From JANQIO01 sp965229625 (GTDB lineage: Bacteria > Pseudomonadota > Gammaproteobacteria > Pseudomonadales > Halieaceae): a stretch of DNA of 64,000 bases. A program made the position numbers and the translations under genes. How positions within the stretch are numbered: the stretch's first letter is position 1; each line of letters begins with the position of its first letter. Below, one piece after another: positions 34,861-45,648 of this stretch. Under the pieces are notes generated by a model. The model ran no database searches. It was not told where the DNA came from and saw only the letters and a list, made by a program, of their open reading frames with translations. The DNA lies in contig CBDDJJ010000002.1 of the NCBI GenBank assembly GCA_965229625.1, positions 1,240,001 to 1,304,000 on the forward strand, read 5' to 3'.

Positions 34861-35349
34861 ATGATCTCCATTCGCCCTGCCACGCCAGATGATGTCTCTA
34901 CCATGATGCGATTTGTCATCGAGCTGGCGCGCTACGAAAAGGCAGAGCACGAGGTCCGGGCAACAGAGAGCGACATACGGGCCGCCCTGTTCGGCGAGCA
35001 GGCCCGGGTGGAAGCACTCCTGTGCGAGAACGACGGTGACCCCATTGGCCACGCCATTTTTTTCACCAACTTCAGCACCTGGCTGGGAAAACAGGGCATC
35101 TTCCTGGAAGAGCTGTACATCACCCCGGAGCAGCGCGGCAACGGTGCCGGCAAGGCCCTATTGCAGGCGGTGGCCGCTATTGCGGTGGAGCGTGGCTGCG
35201 GCCGTTTCGAGTGGAATGTGCTGGACTGGAATACGCCCGCTATTGGTTTTTACGAATCCCTGGGCGCAGAGCCTCTTTCGGAATGGGTGGGCTACCGCCT
35301 GGCGGGGCCGGCACTGGCCGCCCTGGGGGGCGGAGGTGAAGCTCCATGA
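34861..35349 (+). CDS. GNAT family N-acetyltransferase, diamine-acetyltransferase-like
   Basis: This 162-residue GNAT-fold protein has the acetyl-CoA loop ITPEQRGNGAGKALLQAVAA (R/Q-x-x-G-x-G/A) and GRFEWNVLDWNTPAIGFYESLGA, a block characteristic of spermidine/spermine-type acetyltransferases. Start ATG 34861 gives MISIRPATPDD, the usual beginning; an in-frame ATG 36 bases upstream is less likely. The stop overlaps the start of the next GNAT gene (ATGA), so the two are coupled. Confidence 0.88.
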   Translation: MISIRPATPDDVSTMMRFVIELARYEKAEHEVRATESDIRAALFGEQARVEALLCENDGDPIGHAIFFTNFSTWLGKQGIFLEELYITPEQRGNGAGKALLQAVAAIAVERGCGRFEWNVLDWNTPAIGFYESLGAEPLSEWVGYRLAGPALAALGGGGEAP

Positions 35350-35867
35350 CCCTGGACATCCGCATTGCCAAACCCGCCGATGTCGAGCGCCTGGCGGACC
35401 TTGCCCGGCGTACCTTCCAGGCCGCCTTCGGAGACTTCAATACCGAGGCGAACATGGCCTGCTACCTGGAAAAGGCGTTCAACACCGCGCAGGTGCTGAG
35501 CGAACTGGAAGACAATGCCAGCACCTTTATCTGGGCCGAGCAAACCGGGATACCCGCTGGCTACGCCAAGCTGCGCCGGGGTACCATCCGCGGCTGCGTT
35601 ACCGGCCCCAAGCCGGTGGAACTGGAGAGGATGTATGCCGAAACCGAACGCATTGGCGCGGGCGTCGGCAAGACCCTGTTACACACGGCCATCAAGATTG
35701 CCCAGGCCGAGGGCTACCAGTCCCTGTGGCTGGGGGTCTGGGAGTTCAATGAGCGGGCAATCGAGTTCTATCACCGCCAGGGCTTTGTCGACGTGGGCGA
35801 GCAGGATTTCATGCTGGGGCATGATCGCCAGACCGACATCATCATGCAGCTCGACATGCGGCATTAG
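35346..35867 (+). CDS. GNAT family N-acetyltransferase
   Basis: This 173-residue GNAT protein starts MTLDIRIAKPADVERLADL and has the CoA loop TERIGAGVGKTLLHTAIKIA and SLWLGVWEFNERAIEFYHRQGF, typical of the YjgM/PaiA-like branch (PaiA acts on polyamines). Its substrate is unproven. It is translationally coupled to the preceding GNAT and followed 27 bases later by an exported amidohydrolase. Confidence 0.87.
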   Translation: MTLDIRIAKPADVERLADLARRTFQAAFGDFNTEANMACYLEKAFNTAQVLSELEDNASTFIWAEQTGIPAGYAKLRRGTIRGCVTGPKPVELERMYAETERIGAGVGKTLLHTAIKIAQAEGYQSLWLGVWEFNERAIEFYHRQGFVDVGEQDFMLGHDRQTDIIMQLDMRH

Positions 35868-35894
35868 CGTTTAACCCACCACTGGACACTCCCG

Positions 35895-37532
35895 ATGATT
35901 CGCAGACTCAGCGCGGTCCTGCTTGCGCTCGCAGCCACCAGCCTGCAGGCCGCTACCCTTGTGCACAACGTGACCGGTTACACCATGAACGAGGGACAGC
36001 GTGTGAAATTCGCGGCGCTGGAATTCGAGGCCGGAGTTATCACGCGGGTTTACAGCGACAGCATCGAGGCCCGGTCAAGCACGGCTGATGTGCGGCTCGA
36101 CGGCGAGGGCGCCACCCTGCTGCCAGGCCTGATCGATGCCCACGGCCACGTCACCGGACTCGGTCGCGGACTCAGTTCGGTAAACCTGGTGGGCAGCAAC
36201 AGCGAGGCCAATGCCGCCGCCAGGGTGCGGGCTTTCATCGTCGCCAACCCGGGCGATGAGTGGGTCAGGGGGCGCGGCTGGAACCAGGTGCTGTGGCCCG
36301 ACAAGCAGTTCCCCGACCGGGCGACCCTGGACGCCCTGGGAGGCGAACAGGCCATAGCACTGGCGCGTATCGACGGTCACGCCATGTGGGCCAACAGCCG
36401 GGCACTGGCACTGGCGGGAATCGGGCCCGACACACCGGACCCCGCGGGCGGGCAGATCATGCGGGACGCTACAGGGCGCGCGACCGGCGTGCTGATCGAC
36501 AATGCGATGAAGCTGGTGCGCAGCGTTATGCCGCCGGTCACCGACGAAGACATGGCGAACTACGCGCTGGTCGCTATGCAGGCGCTGGCGACCCAGGGCA
36601 TCACTTCAGTACATGACGCGGGCATCACGGCCCAGGAAGTACGCGCCTACCAGGCACTGCACCGTGAGGGCAGGATGCCGATCCGCATCTACGCCATGTT
36701 GAAAGCCGTGGACCCCGCTAACGAGACCTACCTGCGGCAGGGTCCGCTGATCGACAAGCAGCACCGGCTCGACATTCGCAGCGTGAAGATATCCGCCGAC
36801 GGCGCTTTGGGATCCAGGGGTGCGGCACTGTTCACCGACTACAGCGATATGCCGGGCCAGCGCGGCCTGCTGCTGGTTAACGACGAGGAACTGGATCGCT
36901 ACATGGATCGCTCGATGGCCGCCGGTTTCCAGGTCAACGTGCACGCCATCGGCGACAAGGCCAACGCCAGGGTGCTGGACTTCATGGAGCAGATGATCGA
37001 CAAGCACAAGACCCGGCACCTGCGCCATCGCAATGAGCATTCCCAGATAGTGCGGCTTGAAGATATCCCCCGCTTCGCGAAAATCGGCGTGGTGGCCTCC
37101 ATCCAGCCCACCCATGCCACCAGCGACAAGAACATGGCCGGTGATCGGCTGGGCGAGGCCCGACTGGCGGGCGCCTATGCCTGGCGCAAGTTGCTCGACA
37201 GTGGGGCCCGGCTGGCCGGTGGGTCTGATTTCCCGGTGGAATCCACCAACCCCTTTTTCGGGCTGCACGCCGCCGTGACCCGCCAGGATCGGACAAACCA
37301 GCCCGCCGGTGGCTGGCGGCCCGCCGAGAAGCTCAGCCGCGACGAGGCCCTGAGCCTGTTCACCGAGTGGGCTGCCTGGGCCGCCCACCAGGACAAGGTG
37401 ACAGGTCGTCTGCTGCCCGGCTATGCCGCGGATTTCATCCTGGTCAGGGACGACTTCTTCGAGGTGGCCGAGGAAGACATCTGGAAGAATGAGGTCATCG
37501 GCACCTGGGTGGCCGGAGAGCAGGTACACTGA
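35895..37532 (+). CDS. Exported amidohydrolase, YtcJ-like
   Basis: This 545-residue metal-dependent hydrolase has a signal peptide (LLALAATSLQAA, cleavage near residue 19). HGH of LIDAHGHVTG forms the metal site, with VKISADGALGSRGAAL, NVHAIGDKANARVLD, RHRNEHSQIV and GGSDFPVESTNPF completing the amidohydrolase pattern. The family (amidohydrolase 3) includes imidazolonepropionase-like and N-acyl hydrolases; substrate unknown. Periplasmic location is inferred. Gene order with two GNATs upstream suggests a role in N-acyl compounds, but that is speculation. Confidence 0.87.
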   Translation: MIRRLSAVLLALAATSLQAATLVHNVTGYTMNEGQRVKFAALEFEAGVITRVYSDSIEARSSTADVRLDGEGATLLPGLIDAHGHVTGLGRGLSSVNLVGSNSEANAAARVRAFIVANPGDEWVRGRGWNQVLWPDKQFPDRATLDALGGEQAIALARIDGHAMWANSRALALAGIGPDTPDPAGGQIMRDATGRATGVLIDNAMKLVRSVMPPVTDEDMANYALVAMQALATQGITSVHDAGITAQEVRAYQALHREGRMPIRIYAMLKAVDPANETYLRQGPLIDKQHRLDIRSVKISADGALGSRGAALFTDYSDMPGQRGLLLVNDEELDRYMDRSMAAGFQVNVHAIGDKANARVLDFMEQMIDKHKTRHLRHRNEHSQIVRLEDIPRFAKIGVVASIQPTHATSDKNMAGDRLGEARLAGAYAWRKLLDSGARLAGGSDFPVESTNPFFGLHAAVTRQDRTNQPAGGWRPAEKLSRDEALSLFTEWAAWAAHQDKVTGRLLPGYAADFILVRDDFFEVAEEDIWKNEVIGTWVAGEQVH

Positions 37533-37536
37533 GACC

Positions 37537-38562
37537 ATGAGCAACACCCTGCCATTTGCAAGCCCGCTGGCCTCGGATCAGCGCAGCCCGAATTGGCAAT
37601 TGGCCATGCAGGACCTGGTCGTCGACCCGGCCGAGTTGCTGGCCTTGCTGCAGTTACCAGCGGAAGAACGGCCCGCCAGCCTGGCGGCGCAGGAGGCGTT
37701 TCCGCTGCGGGTCCCACGCGCTTTCGTGGCCCGCATGGCGCGGGGTGACTGGTCGGATCCGCTACTTCGGCAGGTCTGGCCGGCAACAGAAGAAACACAA
37801 GTTCAAAAAGGCTGGGGCGATGATCCGCTGCAGGAGCGTCAGGCGACGCTCGCCCCCGGCATCCTGCAGAAATACCCGGGCCGGGTCCTGCTGACGGCGG
37901 CGCCACACTGCGCCGTCCACTGCCGCTACTGCTTCCGACGCCATTTCGACTATGACGCCAACAGCCCCGGCCGGCGGGCCTGGGAACAGAGCCTCGAGCC
38001 TGTCCGCCAGGACCCATCCATCAGCGAGGCGATACTGAGCGGCGGCGACCCACTGGCCAACAGCGACCGACAACTGGCCTGGCTGGTGCATCAACTCGAG
38101 GCCATCCCGCAGCTCCACACCCTGCGCATCCACACCCGCCTGCCAGTCGTCATCCCGGCCCGCATAACGGATGCGCTGCTGGGCCTGTTGCGCGAATCGA
38201 GACTCCGTGTGGTGATGGTGTTACACGTCAACCACGCACAGGAGCTTGATGCCGACTGTGATCGAGCTATCTCCCAACTGCGTGATGCGGGCGTGACCCT
38301 CCTGAACCAGTCAGTGCTGCTGGCGGGCGTGAACGACAGCGTGGCGGCACTGCTGGGATTGAGTCAAAGACTGTTCACCACAGGCACCCTGCCCTATTAC
38401 CTGCACCTGCCGGACCAGGTAGCGGGCACCGCCCATTTTGATGTGAGCGAAGCCCGCGGTCGCGAACTGGTGGCCACCCTGCGCGCGCGCCTGCCCGGCT
38501 ACCTGGTACCGCGACTGGTGCGGGAGATCCCTGGCAGGAGCTCCAAGACCGTCATCGCCTGA
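37537..38562 (+). CDS. epmB: EF-P beta-lysylation protein EpmB (lysine 2,3-aminomutase-like)
   Basis: This radical-SAM enzyme converts alpha-lysine to (R)-beta-lysine for attachment to the elongation factor P lysine by EpmA. It has 341 residues. The cluster motif CAVHCRYCF (Cys125, Cys129, Cys132) and EAILSGGDPLANSD and LRIHTRLPVVIPARIT are the usual blocks. The start is ATG 37537, 4 bases after the amidohydrolase stop. The partner genes efp and epmA are not in the window. Confidence 0.9.
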   Translation: MSNTLPFASPLASDQRSPNWQLAMQDLVVDPAELLALLQLPAEERPASLAAQEAFPLRVPRAFVARMARGDWSDPLLRQVWPATEETQVQKGWGDDPLQERQATLAPGILQKYPGRVLLTAAPHCAVHCRYCFRRHFDYDANSPGRRAWEQSLEPVRQDPSISEAILSGGDPLANSDRQLAWLVHQLEAIPQLHTLRIHTRLPVVIPARITDALLGLLRESRLRVVMVLHVNHAQELDADCDRAISQLRDAGVTLLNQSVLLAGVNDSVAALLGLSQRLFTTGTLPYYLHLPDQVAGTAHFDVSEARGRELVATLRARLPGYLVPRLVREIPGRSSKTVIA

Positions 38563-38636
38563 CGCAGAACCCGAGTTGACACCTCCGACCCGGCCACTAC
38601 CATCATCTCCTCGCGCTTTTATTTGAGTAGGACACT

Positions 38637-39665
38637 ATGACCGCTATCGCACCCTCCGCTGACGACAAAGTCACCCGCCACAACTGGAGCCGCGATGAGA
38701 TCGCCGAGCTGATGAACCTGCCGTTCAACGATCTTGTTTTCCGCGCCCAGCAGGTGCACCGGGAGCACTTTGATGCCAACGAGGTACAGGTCAGCACCCT
38801 GCTGTCCATCAAGACCGGCGCCTGCCCGGAAGATTGCGCCTACTGCCCACAGAGCACACGCTTCGAAACCGGCCTCACCACGGAAGAGCTAATGGAAATC
38901 CAGGCGGTGGTGAATTCCGCACGCAAGGCCAAGGAGGCCGGCTCCAGCCGCTTCTGCATGGGTGCCGCCTGGCGTTCTCCGAAGGATCGCGACCTGCCGG
39001 TTCTCACCGAGATGGTGTCCCAGGTAAAAGCCCTGGGCCTCGAAACCTGCATGACCCTGGGCATGCTCACGGACCACCAGGCCCAGACCCTGGCTGAGGC
39101 CGGGCTCGACTACTACAACCACAACCTCGATACCTCACCGGAATTCTACGGCGACATCATTACCACCCGTGTCTACCAGGACCGGCTCGACACTTTGGAG
39201 CGGGTGCGTGAAGCGGGCATGAAGGTGTGCTGCGGAGGCATTCTCGGCATGGGTGAAAAACCCGAGGACCGGGTCGGCCTGCTGCAGCAGCTTGCCAATC
39301 TGCCCACCCACCCGGAGAGTGTGCCGATCAACATGCTGGTGCGAGTGCCCGGCACGCCGCTGGCAGAAGAAGAGGACATGGACCCGATCGAGTTCGTGCG
39401 CTGCATCGCGGTGGCACGCATCCTGATGCCACGGTCCATGGTGCGCCTGTCTGCGGGCCGCGAGGGCATGACCAAAGAGATCCAGGCCCTGGCCTTCCTG
39501 GCGGGCGCCAACTCGATCTTCTACGGCGAGAAACTACTCACCACCCCCAACCCTGCGGAGAATCGCGACCAGCAGCTGTTCAACCAGCTCGGCATCGAGC
39601 CCATGGAGATTGAAGCCGCCGGTCCTGAACAGCGCAGCGCTTTCTACAACGCTGCTGCTCACTGA
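38637..39665 (+). CDS. bioB: Biotin synthase
   Basis: BioB is a radical-SAM enzyme that inserts sulfur into dethiobiotin. It has 342 residues with SAM-cluster motif GACPEDCAYC (Cys63, Cys67, Cys70), YYNHNLDTSPEFY, CCGGILGMGE and the auxiliary-cluster arginine region VRLSAGRE. The upstream 74 bases contain no BirA-type palindrome I can defend. No bioA/F/C/D follows; the gene stands alone on the plus strand before a convergent thioredoxin gene. Confidence 0.96.
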   Translation: MTAIAPSADDKVTRHNWSRDEIAELMNLPFNDLVFRAQQVHREHFDANEVQVSTLLSIKTGACPEDCAYCPQSTRFETGLTTEELMEIQAVVNSARKAKEAGSSRFCMGAAWRSPKDRDLPVLTEMVSQVKALGLETCMTLGMLTDHQAQTLAEAGLDYYNHNLDTSPEFYGDIITTRVYQDRLDTLERVREAGMKVCCGGILGMGEKPEDRVGLLQQLANLPTHPESVPINMLVRVPGTPLAEEEDMDPIEFVRCIAVARILMPRSMVRLSAGREGMTKEIQALAFLAGANSIFYGEKLLTTPNPAENRDQQLFNQLGIEPMEIEAAGPEQRSAFYNAAAH

Positions 39666-39799
39666 CGAGATTACTGGAAGTCCCTCCGCAGGTTCTCCTC
39701 GAGGGTCTTTCTTCGTAGACCGCACGTCCTACGGAGCACACATAGTGGATCGGGAATGCGAGCCGAGCTATCAGGGCGCGTGAACCCCGCCGCTCCGAG

Positions 39800-40675
39800 T
39801 TAGTACATCAGGCCGAAGAGCTTGCGCTGGTACTCGGCGGCGAGCGGGTCGCCCTTGCCGAGGCTGGCGATCATATCGAGCATGGCCTTGCGGGTGCCGC
39901 CGTCATCGTGCTCCTTGTCCATCTGCAGGATGGAGTAAAGGGCGGCCAGGGCTTCGGCGTGCATGCCGGCGCTGTTGTACTGGATGGCAAGCCGTTGCAG
40001 GGCGTCGAGATCATCCGGGTTGGCGTTGACCTGCTGCTCCAGAGCCTCGATTTCCGGTGATTTGGCGGCCTCACGCTTGAGCTTGCACTGGGCGACCAAC
40101 TGCTCCCAGTCACTGTCCTGGTCGGCCATGCGCACCTCGCCCAGCACCTTGTCCGCTTCGTCCAGACGGTTGCACTCGATCAGCGCCGAGGCGTAGGCCA
40201 GGGTGATGTCGTGGCGCTGGCCGGAGTCTTCCCGGGCCTCGCGCAACAGCGGCAGGGCCTCGGCGGCATTGCCCGCCGCCAGCAGGGCGCGGGCCTGGTC
40301 CAGCAGGCCATCCCAGGGTTTGGGCAGATACTTGTCGAGGATTTCCCGCACCTGGGTCTCCGGCTGGGCACCGACGAAGCCGTCCACCGGCTGGCCGTCC
40401 TTGATCACCATCACCGTCGGCAGGCTGCGAACACCCAGCTGTTGGGCAATCATCTGCTGCTCGTCGGCATTCACCTTGGCCAGCAGGAACTGCCCCTGGT
40501 ATTCGTTGGCGAGTTTCTCCAGCAGGGGCATGAGCGTCTTGCACGGTTCACACCAGTCCGCCCAGAAGTCCACCACAACGGGACGACTGGTGGATTCCTC
40601 GATCAGGTATCGCTGCGCATTGGTCTCGTCAATGTCGACGATGTAGTCGGCACTGCTGCTCATCTGGTCCATCAT
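39800..40675 (-). CDS. Co-chaperone, CnoX/YbbN-type thioredoxin with TPR tail
   Basis: This 291-residue protein has an N-terminal thioredoxin fold with active site WADWCEPC (Cys42, Cys45), then VNADEQQMIAQQLGVRSLPTVMVI, followed by a TPR-like helical tail (residues 140-290). CnoX proteins hold oxidised clients and hand them to GroEL or DnaK. Here the gene is coupled by ATGA overlap to dapB and sits at the end of the hrcA-grpE-dnaK-dnaJ block, which supports a chaperone role. The CxxC is intact, unlike E. coli, where the equivalent is SxxC. Confidence 0.9.
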   Translation of the reverse strand: MMDQMSSSADYIVDIDETNAQRYLIEESTSRPVVVDFWADWCEPCKTLMPLLEKLANEYQGQFLLAKVNADEQQMIAQQLGVRSLPTVMVIKDGQPVDGFVGAQPETQVREILDKYLPKPWDGLLDQARALLAAGNAAEALPLLREAREDSGQRHDITLAYASALIECNRLDEADKVLGEVRMADQDSDWEQLVAQCKLKREAAKSPEIEALEQQVNANPDDLDALQRLAIQYNSAGMHAEALAALYSILQMDKEHDDGGTRKAMLDMIASLGKGDPLAAEYQRKLFGLMY

Positions 40676-41481
40676 GCTGTTAACCCCAGTACGTCCTGCA
40701 TGTTGTAGAGGCCGGCCTCACGGTTACCCAGCCAGGCCGCTGCGCGCAGGGCGCCGCGGGCGAAGGCCATGCGGCTGGAGGCCTTGTGGGTAATCTCCAC
40801 TCGCTCACCCTCTGCGGCGAAGGTGACGGTGTGATCGCCGACGATGTCGCCGGCGCGTACGGTGGCAAAGCCGATGGTGTCGCGATCGCGCGCACCGGTC
40901 TGGCCTTCGCGGCCGTAGACGGCCACCTTGGACAGGTCTCGGCCAAGGGTATCGGCCACCACCTGGCCCATACTGAGGGCCGTACCCGACGGCGCATCCA
41001 CCTTGTGGCGGTGGTGAGCCTCGTAAATCTCGATATCGGACTCCGCACCGAGAATGGCTGCCGCGGTTTCCAGAAGCTTGAAGCAGAGGTTCACACCAGT
41101 GCTGAAGTTGGAAGCCTTGCAGACTGGGATGGCTGTGGCCGCCTCGACGATGGTGTCATCGTCCCCGGCGGTGAAACCGGTGGTACCGATCACGATCGCG
41201 CGCCCCGCCTCGCGGCAGGCTGCCAGGTTCGCCAGTGTGGCGGCCGGTGCGGTGAAATCCACCAGCACGTCGAAATCGTCAATCACCGCGGCTATCTGGC
41301 TGGTCAACGTAACGCCCAGCTTGCCGAGGCCCGCCAGCTCACCGGCGTCGGCGCCCAGCAGGCTGCTGTCTGGCCGTTCCAGGGCCGCACCGAGTTCCAG
41401 CCCGTCGCTGGCGACCACGGCTTCCACCAGGGTGCGCCCCATGCGGCCAGCGGCGCCGGTGATACCGATGCGCAGGCTCAT
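40672..41481 (-). CDS. dapB: 4-hydroxy-tetrahydrodipicolinate reductase
   Basis: This enzyme of the lysine/diaminopimelate pathway has 269 residues. It has the nucleotide motif GITGAAGRMGRTLVE, the substrate loop IYEAHHRHKVDAPSGTA (catalytic His with KxDAPSGTA) and FSTGVNLCFKLLE. It overlaps both neighbours by 4 bases (dnaJ upstream and the CnoX-like gene downstream). dnaJ-dapB order is common in gammaproteobacteria. Confidence 0.96.
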   Translation of the reverse strand: MSLRIGITGAAGRMGRTLVEAVVASDGLELGAALERPDSSLLGADAGELAGLGKLGVTLTSQIAAVIDDFDVLVDFTAPAATLANLAACREAGRAIVIGTTGFTAGDDDTIVEAATAIPVCKASNFSTGVNLCFKLLETAAAILGAESDIEIYEAHHRHKVDAPSGTALSMGQVVADTLGRDLSKVAVYGREGQTGARDRDTIGFATVRAGDIVGDHTVTFAAEGERVEITHKASSRMAFARGALRAAAWLGNREAGLYNMQDVLGLTA

Positions 41482-42611
41482 ATCTTCATGTCGTCAAAGA
41501 AGTTCTTGACCCCTTCGAACCAGCTGGACTGGCGCGGGGAATGCTTGTCGCCGGAGCCGGACATGGTGCCCTTAAACTCCTCCAACAGCTCTTTCTGTTT
41601 CTTGGACAGGTTGACCGGGGTCTCCACCACCACGCGGCACATCAGGTCGCCTTCCGGACCACCGCGCACCGGCTTTACGCCCTTGCCGCGCAGGCGGAAC
41701 AGTTTGCCGGTCTGGGTTTCAGCGGGGATTTTCAGCTTTACTCGGCCCTCAAGGGTGGGCACTTCCAGTTCACCGCCCAGCGCGGCGTCGGCAAAGTTGA
41801 TGGGTACCTCACAGTACAGGTGGCGCCCGTCGCGTTCAAATATCGGGTGGTCCTGCACCGACATCTGTACATACAGATCACCGGGCGGTCCGCCCTCCGG
41901 GCCGGCTTCACCTTCGCCAGTCAGGCGAATACGGTCGCCGGTATCTACCCCCGGCGGCACCTTCACCGACAGGGTCTTGGTTTCCTCAACCCGGCCGCGG
42001 CCATAGCAGGCGCTGCACGGGTCGTCGATCGTCTTGCCCTTGCCGCGGCAGTTCGGGCAGGTTTGCTGCACCTGGAAGAAGCCCTGCTGCATGCGTACCT
42101 GGCCGACGCCGCCACAGGTGCCGCAGGTGCTGGCGGAGGTGCCGGGCTTGGCACCGCTACCGTCACAGGTATCGCAGGACACCAGGGTCGGCACGCGAAT
42201 CTTGACGGTTGCGCCCTTGACCGCGTCTTCCAGGGTAATATCCAGGGTGTAGCGAAGGTCAGCGCCCCGCTGGGGACCACCGCGGGCGCGGCCACCACCG
42301 CCACCGCCGAAGATATCGCCGAATACGTCGCCAAAGATGTCGCTGAAGCTGCCCTGGAAACCGCCGGCACCAGCGCCCATCTGCGGGTCCACCCCGGCGT
42401 GACCGAACTGGTCGTAGGCGGCGCGCTTCTCGCCGTCGGACAGGATCTCGTAGGCCTCGCTGGCCTCTTTGAACTTGTCCTCGGCGTCCGGCGCATCCGG
42501 GTTGCGGTCCGGGTGGTACTTCATGGCGATGCGACGATAAGCCTTCTTGATTTCCTTCTCGTCGGCACCCCGGTCCACACCCAGGACTTCGTAGTAATCG
42601 CGTTTTGACAT
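41478..42611 (-). CDS. dnaJ: Chaperone DnaJ
   Basis: This type I Hsp40 has 377 residues: J-domain with HPD at residues 33-35, Gly/Phe-rich region (GAGAGGFQGSFSDIFGDVFG), four CxxCxGxG zinc repeats (CDTCDGSG, CGTCGGVG, CPNCRGKG, CYGRGR, the last a shortened form), and C-terminal client-binding domains. It stimulates DnaK ATPase and delivers clients. A 7-bp hairpin CGCGGGA/TCCCGCG lies in its leader (42644-42663), and a dnaK terminator lies between dnaK and dnaJ, so expression depends on read-through or a promoter in the 138-bp gap. Confidence 0.97.
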   Translation of the reverse strand: MSKRDYYEVLGVDRGADEKEIKKAYRRIAMKYHPDRNPDAPDAEDKFKEASEAYEILSDGEKRAAYDQFGHAGVDPQMGAGAGGFQGSFSDIFGDVFGDIFGGGGGGRARGGPQRGADLRYTLDITLEDAVKGATVKIRVPTLVSCDTCDGSGAKPGTSASTCGTCGGVGQVRMQQGFFQVQQTCPNCRGKGKTIDDPCSACYGRGRVEETKTLSVKVPPGVDTGDRIRLTGEGEAGPEGGPPGDLYVQMSVQDHPIFERDGRHLYCEVPINFADAALGGELEVPTLEGRVKLKIPAETQTGKLFRLRGKGVKPVRGGPEGDLMCRVVVETPVNLSKKQKELLEEFKGTMSGSGDKHSPRQSSWFEGVKNFFDDMKI

Positions 42612-42714
42612 CGTTTAAATCAGCGTTCTCGTAGAAACGACAACGCGGGAACCGGGTCCCGCGCCGCACCCTGCGTTAGCGCCCCCATGGGCGGCAAACG
42701 CCGGAGTATACCTT

Positions 42715-42743
42715 GAAAACAGGCCCCCACCGCCGGTGGGGGC
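42715..42743 (-). terminator. Intrinsic terminator after dnaK
   Basis: On the minus strand GCCCCCACC-GGC-GGTGGGGGC (stem 42735-42743 with 42723-42731) is followed by CTGTTTTC. It lies 7 bases after the dnaK stop, before dnaJ, and would reduce dnaJ expression relative to dnaK. Confidence 0.75.
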
Positions 42744-42749
42744 TGCCGG

Positions 42750-44681
<1,932 letters not shown>

Positions 44682-44754
44682 TGTCTATCTCCACGTAAGC
44701 GATCACTGACTTATCGGTTGGCAGTGCGTCGCGTTTTTCTCGAAACTGTTGTCT

Positions 44755-44782
44755 ATATTTGGCCCAATCCGCACATTTCAAG
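44755..44782 (-). promoter_or_regulatory. Sigma-32-like heat-shock promoter for dnaK
   Basis: The minus strand reads CTTGAAA (44782-44776), 13 bases, then CCAAATAT (44762-44755). The consensus is CTTGAAA-N(11-16)-CCCCATnT; the -35 is perfect and the -10 has two mismatches. It lies about 75 bases before the dnaK ATG. Confidence 0.65.
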
Positions 44783-44821
44783 GGGGCTTTTTACTGGCGA
44801 AAAGCCTTTTTGCGCCCCCTT
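44780..44821. terminator. Inverted repeat in the grpE-dnaK gap
   Basis: AAGGGGGC (44780-44787) and GCCCCCTT (44814-44821) form a perfect 8-bp stem with a loop that itself contains AAAAGCC and GGCTTTTT elements. On the minus strand it lies 54 bases after the grpE stop and could end the hrcA-grpE transcript; it overlaps the -35 of the dnaK promoter. Confidence 0.5.
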
Positions 44822-44874
44822 TCGATTCGGCTGAAAAGTCCCTTGAAGGAGCATCAAGCCTGCGCTCGCAGGTG

Positions 44875-45498
44875 CTAGTCTGCAGCCTTGCTGACCACCA
44901 CCATGGCGGGGCGGAGCAGCCGTCCGTTCAGCGTGTAACCCTTCTGCATCACGTCCATGACGGTATTCGGCTCCATGTCCGGATTCGGCACCATGGTCAT
45001 GGCCTGGTGCAGCTGCGGATCGAAGGGCTCACCAGCCGGATCAACTGCCTCGATGCCATGCTTCTTGAGCGCGTCCAGCAGGCTGCGCAGGGTCAGGTCC
45101 ACGCCCTCGGCAATGGCCGCCACATCCTCGGCCTCCGCAGCGGACTGCAACGCACGCTCGAGGTTGTCTACGACCGGCAGCAAGTCGCCGGAGAAACGCT
45201 CCAGGGCAAACTTGCGGGCCTTCTCCACGTCCTGCTCGGCACGACGCCGCGCGTTCTGGGCTTCGGCAGCGGCGCGCAGTGCCGCGTCCTTGGCGGCCTC
45301 CAGCTCATCCTTGAGATGCTCGACGGTAAGCTCCGCCTCCGCAATATCAGCGACCGCCTCGTCGGCGTCTGCCGCGGCCTCGCCGGCCGCCTCGGCCGCG
45401 CTCTGTTCCGGTTCTTCGGTGCCTTCGGGGGGCCTCTCGGGGGCCTCTACAACGACCTCCTCGGATTCCACACCTGCCTCGTGCTGCTCCTTGTTCAC
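44875..45498 (-). CDS. grpE: Nucleotide exchange factor GrpE
   Basis: This 207-residue protein releases ADP from DnaK. A long acidic N-terminus (EEVVVEAPERPPEGTEEPEQ) leads into the coiled-coil helix (KDAALRAAAEAQNARRRAEQ) and the beta domain signature GVEAVDPxGEPFDPxLHQAM-like segment (IEAVDPAGEPFDPQLHQAMT). The extra acidic head makes it slightly longer than the E. coli protein. A good sigma-32 promoter precedes it. Confidence 0.95.
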   Translation of the reverse strand: MNKEQHEAGVESEEVVVEAPERPPEGTEEPEQSAAEAAGEAAADADEAVADIAEAELTVEHLKDELEAAKDAALRAAAEAQNARRRAEQDVEKARKFALERFSGDLLPVVDNLERALQSAAEAEDVAAIAEGVDLTLRSLLDALKKHGIEAVDPAGEPFDPQLHQAMTMVPNPDMEPNTVMDVMQKGYTLNGRLLRPAMVVVSKAAD

Positions 45499-45568
45499 CT
45501 TGCTGCTGCTCCAATTGTTAGCTTTTCAACAGACAACGCGACGCCCTCCGCGCCGCGAACTCCAATGG

Positions 45569-45597
45569 ATATGGAGGCAAGCTGGGGGGTTTTCAAG
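45569..45597 (-). promoter_or_regulatory. Sigma-32 heat-shock promoter for grpE
   Basis: The minus strand reads CTTGAAA (45597-45591), 14 bases, then CTCCATAT (45576-45569). Only one base departs from the CTTGAAA/CCCCATAT consensus. It lies 71 bases before the grpE start and after hrcA, so grpE can be heat-induced independently of hrcA. Confidence 0.75.
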
Positions 45598-45648
45598 GAA
45601 AAAAGTGTCGGAGCCGGTTAGCCGGCATTGCAGGGGTGAGGTGGCGCC

